Below, one piece after another: positions 45,939-54,361 of a DNA stretch of 64,000 bases. Made by a program: the position numbers and the translations under genes. This stretch comes from Bacteroidetes bacterium ADurb.Bin008 (GTDB taxonomy: Bacteria; Bacteroidota; Bacteroidia; Bacteroidales; Tenuifilaceae): NCBI GenBank assembly GCA_002071445.1, contig MWFE01000033.1, positions 19,898 through 83,897 on the forward strand, written 5' to 3'. The notes beneath the pieces are model-generated. The model did no database searches, was not told the DNA's origin, and was given only the letters and a program-made list of their open reading frames with translations. Each line of letters opens with the position of its first letter. The stretch's first letter is position 1.

Positions 45939-46603
45939 TACATGTTAAGGTATTTAATTAGAAGATTGTAACGATCTTCCAGCAGATCTTCCTCCTCATC
46001 GTGTTTCATATACGATCCCAAAATGGTATAGTTGTACCGGTTAAAGGTTTGATGAATTGAGGTTAAGTCGGTTACATTAAGTTTAAGTGTAAGTTCAAGC
46101 TTTGTTGAGTTGGGATGCGAGGTTATAAACGTACTTAAAATCTTGGCATCGTTCCCCTCGACAATCTGGGCTATCTGAGCCAGTGAGTAGTCGTTGTTGT
46201 TGATCTCCAATACTATAATGCCACCGGGATTTTTTAAAGCCGTGGTTTCTGCAAACATGTGCAGTAAATCGGTAATGATTATCGACCCTAAGTAATTCTT
46301 TCGGTTGTCCAATACGGGAACCAGCGATAGTTTGAGCCGCGAGGCCAACTCAAATATCTCGAATACATGCTGATATTCAGATACGTATGGCCTAAATAGA
46401 GAAAGTTGATGGTTCCCCAATGGCTCCTCGGGCATATTCAGATCGTAAATATCGGTTTCGGAAATCAGCCCGAGAAACTCCTTGTCGTTGACAATGGGCA
46501 GGTGCGATACCTTGAAGATATCCATCCAGTTTAGGGCATTAATACCCGTATTCGACGTTCTGAGCGATGGAACTACGTCGGAGATCAGCTCTTTTGCCAC
46601 CAT
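45938..46603 (-). CDS. CBS-domain protein
   Basis: A 221-residue cytoplasmic protein with two CBS motifs in the first 130 residues (LPIVNDKEFLGLISETDIYD and LVPVLDNRKNYLGSIIITDLL), and a C-terminal ACT-like beta-alpha part (about 135-200, GIIVLEINNNDYSLAQIAQI). CBS pairs bind adenine nucleotides and often regulate a partner. No enzyme is fused. It diverges from pdxJ and shares a palindromic promoter region with it. The partner is unknown. Confidence 0.88.
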   Translation of the reverse strand: MVAKELISDVVPSLRTSNTGINALNWMDIFKVSHLPIVNDKEFLGLISETDIYDLNMPEEPLGNHQLSLFRPYVSEYQHVFEIFELASRLKLSLVPVLDNRKNYLGSIIITDLLHMFAETTALKNPGGIIVLEINNNDYSLAQIAQIVEGNDAKILSTFITSHPNSTKLELTLKLNVTDLTSIHQTFNRYNYTILGSYMKHDEEEDLLEDRYNLLIKYLNM

Positions 46604-46630
46604 TGCGTGTAAACCTTTAAATAATTAGCA

Positions 46631-46646
46631 TAACTTTGCAAAGTTA
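46631..46646. promoter_or_regulatory. Face-to-face -7 elements (palindromic bidirectional promoter)
   Basis: TAACTTTGCAAAGTTA is a perfect 16-base palindrome made of a TAnnTTTG -7 box on the plus strand (46631-46638) and another on the minus strand (46639-46646). It lies between the pdxJ start (46662) and the divergent CBS-protein start (46603). Polymerase could use it in either direction but not both at once. Clear -33 boxes are not seen. Confidence 0.6.
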
Positions 46647-46661
46647 ACCCGAAATAACTAT

Positions 46662-47384
46662 ATGATGACCCGTTTAAGCGTAAATATCAATAAAATTGCT
46701 ACGCTTCGTAATGCGCGGGGTGGCGATATTCCAAATGTTCTTAAAGCGGCCATCGATTGCGAGCATTTTGGTGCCGAAGGCATCACTGTCCATCCCCGAC
46801 CCGATGAAAGGCATATTCGATATCAGGACGTTAGGGATATTAGACCAATCATCACCACCGAATTTAACATTGAAGGTTACCCTTCGGAGGCATTTGCAAA
46901 AATTGTGCTGGAAGTGCTACCGCACCAGGTAACGTTGGTGCCTGATCCCCCCGATGCCATTACTTCCAACACCGGTTGGGATACGGTTAAGAATAAGCAG
47001 TTCTTGCAAAAGGTGATTGCTGCGTTTAAAAGGGAGGGGATAAGGACTTCGATCTTTGTTAATGCAGATCCCGAGATGGTACTGCACGCTGCCGACACGG
47101 GAACCGACAGGGTGGAGCTGTACACCGAACCATACGCCAAGGATTACAGCGGGAACAGGGAAAAGGCCATTGAGCCGTTCGTTGCTGCTGCCAATGCAGC
47201 AAAGGCTGTTGGGCTGGGTCTTAATGCAGGTCATGATCTTAATCTTGATAATCTACAGTATTTTGCCCAAACTATACCCAATCTGCTGGAAGTGTCCATA
47301 GGCCATGCCCTCATTGCCGATGCCCTGTACTACGGACTGGAGAACACCATCCAGATGTATTTAAAGCAGCTAAAAGGCTATTAA
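46662..47384 (+). CDS. pdxJ: Pyridoxine 5'-phosphate synthase
   Basis: A 240-residue TIM-barrel enzyme making pyridoxine phosphate from 1-deoxyxylulose 5-phosphate and 3-amino-2-oxopropyl phosphate. Signatures: [17 protein letters not shown] (about 5-21), [30 protein letters not shown] and [16 protein letters not shown] (about 196-211), which hold the phosphate-binding residues. Length is typical. An alpha/beta hydrolase follows after two bases. Confidence 0.96.
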   Translation: MMTRLSVNINKIATLRNARGGDIPNVLKAAIDCEHFGAEGITVHPRPDERHIRYQDVRDIRPIITTEFNIEGYPSEAFAKIVLEVLPHQVTLVPDPPDAITSNTGWDTVKNKQFLQKVIAAFKREGIRTSIFVNADPEMVLHAADTGTDRVELYTEPYAKDYSGNREKAIEPFVAAANAAKAVGLGLNAGHDLNLDNLQYFAQTIPNLLEVSIGHALIADALYYGLENTIQMYLKQLKGY

Positions 47385-47386
47385 GC

Positions 47387-48199
47387 ATGAAGTTATTCTA
47401 CCGCGAAATGGGAGAGGGGAGCCCTCTCGTTATTCTCCATGGGCTTTACGGTTCGTCGGATAACTGGGTGACCATAGGTCGTGAATTGGCCAAAGAATTC
47501 AGGGTGATCCTTGTCGATCAGCGTAATCATGGCCAAAGCCCTCACAGCACACAGCATACCTATCCAAGCATGGTTGACGATCTGGTTGAGTTGGTAGATT
47601 CCATTGGATTTGAGCGAATTAACCTTGTGGGGCATTCCATGGGAGGTAAAACGGCCATGCTATTTGCCCACCGATATCCCCATAGGACTAAAAGCCTTGC
47701 GGTGATTGATATTGCGCCTACGGGCTACGATTCGGCAAAGACAACCGTTGGGAGTGGACAACGCGATTTGCACAGCAGAATAATAGCTGCTTTGTCCCAG
47801 TTAGACCCTCAGGTGGCCACTTCGCGCGAGCAGCTGGATGAACTGTTGGCCAAAAGCATTCCTGATCAGCGCGTAAGGCTGTTCCTGCTTAAGAATGTTA
47901 AACGAAACGACGATGGGACTTTTTATTGGGCATTGAATATCAATACCATTGCAAACAGCATGGATGCCCTCATGGGGCCCATTTTCAGCGATGAGCAGAA
48001 CATTATGGTAACAACACCAACCCTGTTTGTAAAAGGAGAGTTGTCAAACTATATAAGACCCGATGACGAGGAGTGGATAAGGAAAAGATTTAGCAACTGC
48101 ACATTACAGGTTATCCCCAATGCAGGTCATTGGGTGCATGCCGAAGCGCCTGTGGCGCTTATCGCCTTATTAAAAAACTTTATTCGGAGTATTCAGTAA
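47387..48199 (+). CDS. Alpha/beta hydrolase (YbfF-like esterase)
   Basis: A 270-residue alpha/beta-hydrolase. The oxyanion-hole region is HGLYGSSDNW (about 18-27), the nucleophile Ser is in LVGHSMGGK (about 84-92), and the catalytic His is in NAGHWVHAEAP near the end. RNHGQSPHS is typical of the YbfF group. The substrate is unknown. It is cotranscribed with pdxJ (2-base gap), and a hairpin terminator follows immediately. Confidence 0.9.
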   Translation: MKLFYREMGEGSPLVILHGLYGSSDNWVTIGRELAKEFRVILVDQRNHGQSPHSTQHTYPSMVDDLVELVDSIGFERINLVGHSMGGKTAMLFAHRYPHRTKSLAVIDIAPTGYDSAKTTVGSGQRDLHSRIIAALSQLDPQVATSREQLDELLAKSIPDQRVRLFLLKNVKRNDDGTFYWALNINTIANSMDALMGPIFSDEQNIMVTTPTLFVKGELSNYIRPDDEEWIRKRFSNCTLQVIPNAGHWVHAEAPVALIALLKNFIRSIQ

Positions 48200-48200
48200 T

Positions 48201-48224
48201 TCCTTGATTTGTCAAGGACTTTTT
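48201..48224 (+). terminator. Terminator after the alpha/beta hydrolase
   Basis: TCCTTGA and TCAAGGA form a 7-bp stem with a TTTG loop (48201-48218) followed by CTTTTT. It starts one base after the stop codon of the hydrolase. Confidence 0.7.
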
Positions 48225-48939
48225 AAGCCCTCTCGATATTTGCCATATCAATGGTTGGCTCGTTCCTGTACTTGAGGAATAGCTGCGCCACCGTTAATAC
48301 ATCCTTTTCGCAGTAGGCAACAATCCTGTTTAAATCTTTTTCATTGTAGTACACGTCGGCAACCTGACTTCCGTCTATATCATCCTTAGGTGTGGGAATA
48401 CCGAAAGTATATGCCAAAAGGTTAAGTGATGTGTAATGCTTATAATCGCCAAACTTCCATAGTTCCATGGTGTCAAGGTGATTCACCTCCCAAGGTTTTT
48501 TCCCGGCGGTATCAAGCAATCCGGGCAATTTAATCCCGTTTATCAGCATACGGCGCGAGAGGTATGGAAAGTCAAATTCTTTCCCGTTGTGGGCGCAAAG
48601 AAGTGCCCCCGGTTTGGCCGAAAATTTAGCAAGCATTTCGGCAAAGGATTTAAGAACAAACGATTCGTCGTCGCCGGAAAAGGACTTGATGCGGAAGAAC
48701 AAACCATTGGGCTTTGGCACGACCACCCCAGCAGATATGCAGATAACCTTCCCAAATTCTGCATAAATGCCCGCTTTGCGGTACACCTCTTCGGGAGTCT
48801 CATCCTCAGAGCCTATCCTCTGCGCCTTTCTATCCCAAAGCAATCGGAAGGGTTCGGGCATCTGACCGTACTCAGCGTATTGGGGAACGGTTTCAATGTC
48901 AAGAAAAAGGATGTCTTCTATTTTAATATTGCTCAGCAT
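48223..48939 (-). CDS. Predicted 3'-5' exonuclease (DNA polymerase B exonuclease-like)
   Basis: A 238-residue DEDD-family exonuclease. The motifs are Exo I LFLDIETVPQY (about 12-22), Exo II LCAHNGKEFDFPYLSRRM (about 114-131), and Exo III-like YCEKDVLTVAQLFLKY (about 208-223). The domain is of the DNA_pol_B_exo2 type, found alone in many Bacteroidetes. It probably trims DNA or RNA 3' ends. Its stop lies in the T-run of the terminator of the convergent hydrolase. Confidence 0.88.
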   Translation of the reverse strand: MLSNIKIEDILFLDIETVPQYAEYGQMPEPFRLLWDRKAQRIGSEDETPEEVYRKAGIYAEFGKVICISAGVVVPKPNGLFFRIKSFSGDDESFVLKSFAEMLAKFSAKPGALLCAHNGKEFDFPYLSRRMLINGIKLPGLLDTAGKKPWEVNHLDTMELWKFGDYKHYTSLNLLAYTFGIPTPKDDIDGSQVADVYYNEKDLNRIVAYCEKDVLTVAQLFLKYRNEPTIDMANIERA

Positions 48940-48978
48940 AAGGGAATTGGTTAATATATTCTATTGATAATAAATGGC

Positions 48979-49593
48979 TTATGTGCCCTTTAGGTTTTTT
49001 TCAATGATCGATGTGAGTATATTGATGGCCACAGAGTTATTCCCCCCTTGGGGAACGATGATATCTGCATATCGCTTTGTAGGTTCAATGAATTGCAGGT
49101 GCATGGGTTTCACCGTTTTCTCGTACCGTTCCAGCACCATGTTCACTGAGCGCCCTCGTTCCACTATGTCGCGGCATATCACTCTCGAAAGCCTGTCGTC
49201 GGCATCGGCGTCAACAAATACCTTGATGTCCATCAAGTCCCTTAGGTTTGGGTCGGTAAAAATCAGAATGCCTTCGATTATCACAACATTTCGCGGGGCA
49301 ATGGGAATGGTTTCTGTCGATCGCGTACAGGTGAGGTACGAATAAATGGGCTGATTAATATCAAGGCCTGATTTTAGGCGTGAAACATGATCTACCAGCA
49401 GCTCAAATTCGATTGACGAAGGGTGGTCGAAATTAATATTCTGCCTTTGCTCCATGGGAATATGCGAGCTGTCGCGATAGTATGAATCCTGCGGAATAAC
49501 CACTACTTCGCCTGGAGGTATGCATTCCACAATGCGGTTGACTACGGTAGTTTTCCCCGATCCCGTACCTCCGGCTATGCCAATTATTAACAT
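48979..49593 (-). CDS. udk: Uridine kinase
   Basis: A 204-residue pyrimidine salvage kinase phosphorylating uridine and cytidine. Walker A GIAGGTGSGKTTVVNRI (about 5-21), the acceptor region PQDSYYRD and NFDHPSSIEFELL, and SVNMVLERYEKTVKPMHLQFIEPTKRYADIIVPQGG (motif positions about 150-184) are conserved. Length fits the family. It is transcribed in the same direction as the exonuclease. Confidence 0.95.
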   Translation of the reverse strand: MLIIGIAGGTGSGKTTVVNRIVECIPPGEVVVIPQDSYYRDSSHIPMEQRQNINFDHPSSIEFELLVDHVSRLKSGLDINQPIYSYLTCTRSTETIPIAPRNVVIIEGILIFTDPNLRDLMDIKVFVDADADDRLSRVICRDIVERGRSVNMVLERYEKTVKPMHLQFIEPTKRYADIIVPQGGNNSVAINILTSIIEKNLKGT

Positions 49594-49616
49594 TATTCTA
49601 AGAATTGAAAAATGGT

Positions 49617-49624
49617 TAACTTTG
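49617..49624 (+). promoter_or_regulatory. Possible manA promoter -7 element
   Basis: TAACTTTG matches the Bacteroidetes -7 consensus, in the gap between udk and manA, about 117 bases upstream of the manA ATG. No -33 box of standard form was seen. Confidence 0.4.
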
Positions 49625-49740
49625 CACCTGTCTTATATTGGTGCTAAAATACAACTTTTTTGTTTAGGCCCAATGATTTGCCAGTGTTGGTTTTTAGTCC
49701 TATGCCATTATGGTTTTATAACACTATATATTAGCAAGTT

Positions 49741-50721
49741 ATGCTTTATCCGTTGAAATTTAATCCCATTCTGAAAGAGCGTATTTGGGGCGGGAGAAGA
49801 TTAATAGAAGAGTATGGTAAAAAACCTTCGGGATCCATGGAAAAACCATATGGCGAAAGTTGGGAGCTATCAGCCGTTCAGGACAATGTTTCTACTGTGA
49901 TGAATGGTTTTTTAGCCGGAAATTCCTTGCAGGAACTTATTGAAGTGTATATGGGGGATCTGGTTGGCGATAGGGTTTATCGGCAATTTGGGCTAGAATT
50001 CCCATTGCTTATTAAACTCATCGATACTGCTGATTACCTTTCAATACAAGTGCATCCCGATGATGCGATGGCCAACCGCCTGCATGGCGCTAATGGGAAA
50101 ACAGAGATGTGGTATGTGCTTGATAGTGGCAAAGATTCATGGATAATCACCGGGTTTGCTAAGGAGTTGGCGAAAAGCGAATATTTTGACGTTCTGGCCA
50201 AGGGCACACTTAGTCAATATCTTAGGTATGAACTTGTTGAAAAGGATGACTTCTTTTACATTCCGGCGGGCAGGGTACACGCCATAGGTAAAGGGGTTAC
50301 TTTGATTGAAATTCAGCAAACATCCGATATAACCTACAGAATTTATGATTGGGATAGGGTTGACGAGAAGGGCAAAAGTCGTGAACTGCATACCAAGTTG
50401 GCAGTTGAGGCCATCGATTTTTCGGTAACGCCCGAAACAAAAGTGAACAAAAAGTGCGAAATCAATGTTTCGAATGAAATAGTACATTCCCCATTTTTTA
50501 AAACGAACCATTTATCCATAAACAGAAGCATGAACCGCGATTTCTTTAAGCTTGACTCATTTGTCGTCTATTTTTGCAGCGAGGGTAAAGTGTCCCTGGA
50601 AACCAGCAGTCATGAGGATTTTACCCTATCCAAAGGTGAACTTGCATTAGTGCCTGCCGCACTTGAAAACATCACGTTGACTCCAATGAATGAGGCTAAA
50701 ATATTAGAAATCTACTACTAA
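49741..50721 (+). CDS. manA: Mannose-6-phosphate isomerase, class I
   Basis: A 326-residue zinc enzyme interconverting mannose 6-phosphate and fructose 6-phosphate. Features: the N-terminal LKFNPILKERIWGGRRL, the zinc motif LSIQVHPDDAMANRL (about 99-113), KTEMWYVLD with the Glu ligand, and FFYIPAGRVHAIGKG (about 170-184) with the His ligand. The short, single-cupin-plus form is typical of Bacteroidetes and Firmicutes. It is a single gene. Confidence 0.94.
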   Translation: MLYPLKFNPILKERIWGGRRLIEEYGKKPSGSMEKPYGESWELSAVQDNVSTVMNGFLAGNSLQELIEVYMGDLVGDRVYRQFGLEFPLLIKLIDTADYLSIQVHPDDAMANRLHGANGKTEMWYVLDSGKDSWIITGFAKELAKSEYFDVLAKGTLSQYLRYELVEKDDFFYIPAGRVHAIGKGVTLIEIQQTSDITYRIYDWDRVDEKGKSRELHTKLAVEAIDFSVTPETKVNKKCEINVSNEIVHSPFFKTNHLSINRSMNRDFFKLDSFVVYFCSEGKVSLETSSHEDFTLSKGELALVPAALENITLTPMNEAKILEIYY

Positions 50722-50826
50722 GAATCCATAGTGTTCGTCAGCGTTTCATTATGTATAATCAAATTTTTTAAAAAAAATTACATGTTTTGTTTTTGCTAAT
50801 ATTCTTTTTTGTAATTTCAATGCTTA

Positions 50827-51420
50827 ATGGATAATATCATCTATTTCATAAAATCAACTCTTACCAATGAGATGGCCTCAAGTGGCTTTCCCTTGATTTA
50901 TAAGGGAGAGATGAGCCATCAAATCATGCGTTCATTCGCATATATGGCTAACAGAAAGATTGCAAAAAAGAATATTCCCACGCCCATACGAAAAAGAGCT
51001 TTTCATATTATCGTTGAGTGTCTGCAGAATATTACAAAGCATTCCGACGATTATGACGATAAAGAAAAACAGATTGGCAACGGTTTATTTATCATTGGCT
51101 GGGAAAAAGAAGTATTCTACGTGGTTACGGGCAATCTGGTAAGGAATGAAAAGATTAAACCCCTCGAGGAGAGGTTGGCAATGCTCAATCGGGCAACACC
51201 ATCGGAGTTGAAGGCACTGTATATGAAACAAATGGTTGAGGGAAGTTTAAACGATAAGGGAGGCGCAGGCTTAGGATTAATTGATATTAGCAGAAAGTCG
51301 GGGAGGAAGTTGTTTTACTACTTTGCCCCTTTCGATAAGCATCATCATTTCTTCCTGCTTACCGTTACAATTTCCACCAATATGCCTGTTGACAAGGATG
51401 ATATGGACGAGGAGGGTTAA
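50827..51420 (+). CDS. SiaB-like protein kinase (DUF6272 family)
   Basis: A 197-residue protein with a GHKL-type ATPase core: IVECLQNITKHSDDY (about 64-78) resembles the N-box (ELVxNAxxHS), and KGGAGLGLIDISRKSG (about 144-159) the glycine-rich G2 box. The family includes SiaB, the Ser/Thr kinase of the Pseudomonas SiaABCD system that phosphorylates SiaC. No SiaC-like (DUF1987) gene follows, as would be expected in such modules; the next gene is a secreted protein. The role here is therefore open. The promoter region is AT-rich. Confidence 0.8.
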   Translation: MDNIIYFIKSTLTNEMASSGFPLIYKGEMSHQIMRSFAYMANRKIAKKNIPTPIRKRAFHIIVECLQNITKHSDDYDDKEKQIGNGLFIIGWEKEVFYVVTGNLVRNEKIKPLEERLAMLNRATPSELKALYMKQMVEGSLNDKGGAGLGLIDISRKSGRKLFYYFAPFDKHHHFFLLTVTISTNMPVDKDDMDEEG

Positions 51421-51499
51421 CATTTTTTTAATTTTAACGTCTAATAGTGTACTTTTAGAGATTAATTTTTTTAGTTGACAGTTGTAATACATAATATTC

Positions 51500-52474
51500 A
51501 TGAGAACAGTTGTAGGATTCATATTGGCCATAACCCCATCTATTATTTTTGGACAGGTTCGCGATGATGAGAAGGAGCGACAACGGATTGTTGATAGCAA
51601 TATCAAGGCTGTTGTCCAGTGGACCCATCGTTTTACGCAGGGGAAGCCAAATCCTACCGGATATAAAACATCTGAAACCTTTTACGATAAGAAGGGTAAC
51701 CCCATTGAGGTAATTAATTACAGATCCAATGGTGAAGTCTCATCGCGGTTGCTGTATAAGTATAACGACCAGAATTTGCGTACAGAGTATGTTTTGTATC
51801 AGAAGGATGACAAGAATCAACTGCAAGTTTCTTATAAGCAAACCTTTCACTACAATAGCAAGGGTTTAAAAACTCACGAAATTGTTTTTGATGGTGTGGC
51901 CGGATTTCGCATTGTAAACAATTACTTCCCCAATGACCAGCTGAAGGAAATTATTAAATATGGCGTTGGGAATAAAATTGATGAAAAGTGGGAGTATTCA
52001 TATTCAAATAATGCTCACGAGATTAAAATTTATATTCCCGAGAATAATCTGTCGTCGGTTGTGCAAAAGAAGTTTGATGCAAAGGGAAATCTGTTGGAAG
52101 AGGTAAAGCTGGATGGAAAGGGCAAGGAGTTGAAAAAGACTACTTTTGTTTACGACTCAAAGTTTCGAATGGTTGAAATGGCCGAATATTTTTCGGGAGT
52201 CCTATCGAAAAAGATGCACTATAAATACAATAATCTGGATTTGGTGGAAGAGGTTATGCAGGAGGGGGCAGATGGAAAAAAGTTTACTCAGGCCAATTAT
52301 AGCTACGACACCAAGGGCAATCTGCTTGAAGAGAAATGGAGCGAAGATAATTCCAGTGAGTATTCGCGCAAGCAGTCGCGATACGATAAGGGTGGAAACC
52401 TGGTTGAAGTTGACTCTTACTTTGCCCCATACAAGTATAGGGTCTTTTATAAGTACACCTACGAATACCATTAG
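51500..52474 (+). CDS. Secreted YD/RHS-like repeat protein
   Basis: A 324-residue protein with a signal peptide (about 1-19, cleavage near FGQ) and at least six repeats of the YDxKGNxxE or YNNxDLxEE type along its length, for example FYDKKGNPIEVINY, FDAKGNLLEEVKLD, YDTKGNLLEEKW and YDKGGNLVEVDSY. They resemble the YD repeats of RHS proteins, without an RHS core or toxin domain. Function is unknown; a cell-surface or periplasmic beta-rich protein is likely. It lies 79 bases after the SiaB-like gene and ends with its own terminator. Confidence 0.78.
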   Translation: MRTVVGFILAITPSIIFGQVRDDEKERQRIVDSNIKAVVQWTHRFTQGKPNPTGYKTSETFYDKKGNPIEVINYRSNGEVSSRLLYKYNDQNLRTEYVLYQKDDKNQLQVSYKQTFHYNSKGLKTHEIVFDGVAGFRIVNNYFPNDQLKEIIKYGVGNKIDEKWEYSYSNNAHEIKIYIPENNLSSVVQKKFDAKGNLLEEVKLDGKGKELKKTTFVYDSKFRMVEMAEYFSGVLSKKMHYKYNNLDLVEEVMQEGADGKKFTQANYSYDTKGNLLEEKWSEDNSSEYSRKQSRYDKGGNLVEVDSYFAPYKYRVFYKYTYEYH

Positions 52475-52504
52475 TTTCCGTTTCTTCCCATAGGATATAC
52501 AGTA

Positions 52505-52541
52505 ATAGAGGTGTCAATTGCTATAGACGCCTCTATCCTTT
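52505..52541 (+). terminator. Terminator after the YD-repeat gene
   Basis: ATAGAGGTGTC (52505-52515) pairs with GACGCCTCTAT (52526-52536) with one G-T pair and a 10-base loop, followed by CCTTTTG. It lies 30 bases after the stop codon. Confidence 0.7.
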
Positions 52542-52595
52542 TGTAGGCCTATGATTAGCCCTTAGATGTGATATTAAAAAGGTGAAATTACGGAT

Positions 52596-53009
52596 TTACT
52601 CGTCCCAATCATCTGTGTCATCGAAAGCCATAGCCCTGATTTCGTCCAGCGTTCTGCGTTCTTTTTTGGTTGGGCGGCCTGCCCCGGGTGGCCTGTAACC
52701 CTGAAAAGCACTTAACTTAACGTTGAGCTTTTCAAGCTCATCGGCCGGAGTTATATCTTTCAAATACTCCGGGATTAGCCTGGCGCCTATTCTATTTTTA
52801 GGAATTCCCACTACTGTAAAGGTGTACTGCACGGGCGGTTTCCGAACGCTAATGGTATCCCCTTTCTCTACCTCTTTTGATGCCTTGGCTTCCAAACCGT
52901 TCACCATTACTCTACCCTTTTTGCAAGCTTCAGTGGCGAGGCTTCTGGTTTTAAAAACCCTAACCATCCATAGCCATTTATCGATTCGCGCCAAAGGGGA
53001 ATGTTCCAT
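52596..53009 (-). CDS. S4-domain RNA-binding protein (Hsp15-like)
   Basis: A 137-residue protein with an N-terminal S4 domain (about 7-70: RIDKWLWMVRVFKTRSLATE and KGRVMVNGLEAKASKEVEKG). It resembles heat-shock protein 15, which rescues stalled 50S subunits carrying peptidyl-tRNA. The C-terminal part has PPGAGRPTKKERRTLDEI, a common ending. It lies 13 bases after pth, which releases peptidyl-tRNA, so the functional link is plausible. Confidence 0.92.
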   Translation of the reverse strand: MEHSPLARIDKWLWMVRVFKTRSLATEACKKGRVMVNGLEAKASKEVEKGDTISVRKPPVQYTFTVVGIPKNRIGARLIPEYLKDITPADELEKLNVKLSAFQGYRPPGAGRPTKKERRTLDEIRAMAFDDTDDWDE

Positions 53010-53022
53010 CCTGAAATACCTG

Positions 53023-53586
53023 CTATTTGTTATTGTATAGATTCATTGTCCGATGAATGCCTATGGTGCCAAAGCTAAGGACAATCTCTCCTGCTATTGC
53101 AATGCGATCCTGAATCGCTAACAGCTCATCGGCAGTCCATTTACCCAGTACATGTTCCACTTGGTACCCCTTGGGAAAATCGTTGCCAATACCAAATCTT
53201 AGCCTGGCAAAGTCTTGTGTTGCCATAATTTCTATAATACTTTTAAGGCCATTATGGCCTCCATCGCTACCCTTGTAGCGAATGCGAAGAGTGCCTAGGG
53301 GCAACGCAACATCATCCACGACAACCATCAGGTTTTCAATGGGAATTCCCTCCTTTTTTAGCCAGTATGCAACAGCGTTACCGCTGAGGTTCATATAGGT
53401 TGATGGCTTGAGCAGAATATATATTCTCCCTTTGTGCTTGAGCTGGGCCACATCGCCATAACGCTTGGCTCCAAAAACAGTATTGGACGCCTTTGCCAGT
53501 GCGTCCAATACCATAAAACCCATATTGTGGCGTGTTTGGGAATACTCGTCCCCAATGTTTCCAAGCCCTGCGATTAAATATTTCAA
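53023..53586 (-). CDS. pth: Peptidyl-tRNA hydrolase
   Basis: A 187-residue enzyme recycling peptidyl-tRNA. It has the N-terminal MKYLIAGLGNIGDEYSQTRHN with the catalytic His in TRHNMGF (about 18-24), KPSTYMNLSGNAV (about 62-74), VVDDVALPLG (about 91-100) with the catalytic Asp, and SDGGHNGLKSI. The length is normal. rplY precedes it by 18 bases and the S4 gene follows, all on the minus strand. Confidence 0.96.
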   Translation of the reverse strand: MKYLIAGLGNIGDEYSQTRHNMGFMVLDALAKASNTVFGAKRYGDVAQLKHKGRIYILLKPSTYMNLSGNAVAYWLKKEGIPIENLMVVVDDVALPLGTLRIRYKGSDGGHNGLKSIIEIMATQDFARLRFGIGNDFPKGYQVEHVLGKWTADELLAIQDRIAIAGEIVLSFGTIGIHRTMNLYNNK

Positions 53587-53604
53587 ATCACAAAGAGTTT
53601 ACTT

Positions 53605-54225
53605 TTATTCTTCTTTTGCTACTTCTTCGCTGGCCGGTGTACCCTCTGCAGCTACTTCGCCTTCACCTTGTACGCCTCGTGCAGCTCGTGTTAACTTAAC
53701 CGTTGCAACCACAGTTGATTTTGGATCAACCAACTCGATATTATCAAGATTTATATCTGACACGAATTTGCTTGTACCAATTTCCATCGGGGTTACATCG
53801 ATTTCAATCACTCCGGGTATGTTCTTGGCAAGACCATGCACTCTTAATTTTCGGGTAACGAGGGCAAGTTTACCTCCTTGCTTGGTACCGGCTGCAGATC
53901 CTACCAGTTTAACTGGGATAGCAATGGTGAATTTTTTATCGTCGGTTACTTCCAGAAGATCAAGGTGGAGCACTCTATCGGAAACCGGATGAAATTGAAT
54001 CTCTTTAATTATGGCCTTATGCTTCTTCTTGCCAATGGTTAAATCGATAAGATACACATTGGGGGTATAAATCAGATTGCGAAGATCGCTCTCCTTAACA
54101 GAGAATAAAACGCTTTCCTTCCCTCCGTAAAGCACTGCCGGGACAGCATTCTCTCTACGCAGCTGTTTTGCAAATTTTTTTCCGGTTTCAGTTCTCGGCG
54201 AACCTTTGAGTTCGAATGATTCCAT
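53605..54225 (-). CDS. rplY: 50S ribosomal protein L25, CTC family (bL25)
   Basis: A 206-residue long-form L25, which binds 5S rRNA. The N-terminal L25 domain (about 1-90; MESFELKGSPRTETGKKFAK and AVLYGG) is followed by the TL5/CTC beta domain (about 95-180). The tail is acidic (GEVAAEGTPASEEVAKEE). It lies between prs and pth, the usual Bacteroidetes arrangement prs-rplY-pth. Confidence 0.95.
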   Translation of the reverse strand: MESFELKGSPRTETGKKFAKQLRRENAVPAVLYGGKESVLFSVKESDLRNLIYTPNVYLIDLTIGKKKHKAIIKEIQFHPVSDRVLHLDLLEVTDDKKFTIAIPVKLVGSAAGTKQGGKLALVTRKLRVHGLAKNIPGVIEIDVTPMEIGTSKFVSDINLDNIELVDPKSTVVATVKLTRAARGVQGEGEVAAEGTPASEEVAKEE

Positions 54226-54361
54226 TTCTTCTAATATTTTTTGTTAGTAATAGACGCTACTCAAGGCTGTGTTCTTGTCACCAACCTCCCATCGCGCCAT
54301 GTGAAAATTCCCAAAATTTTGGGTTGCAAATATAGGAAGAGTTTTAAAAAGTTTAAAATTA

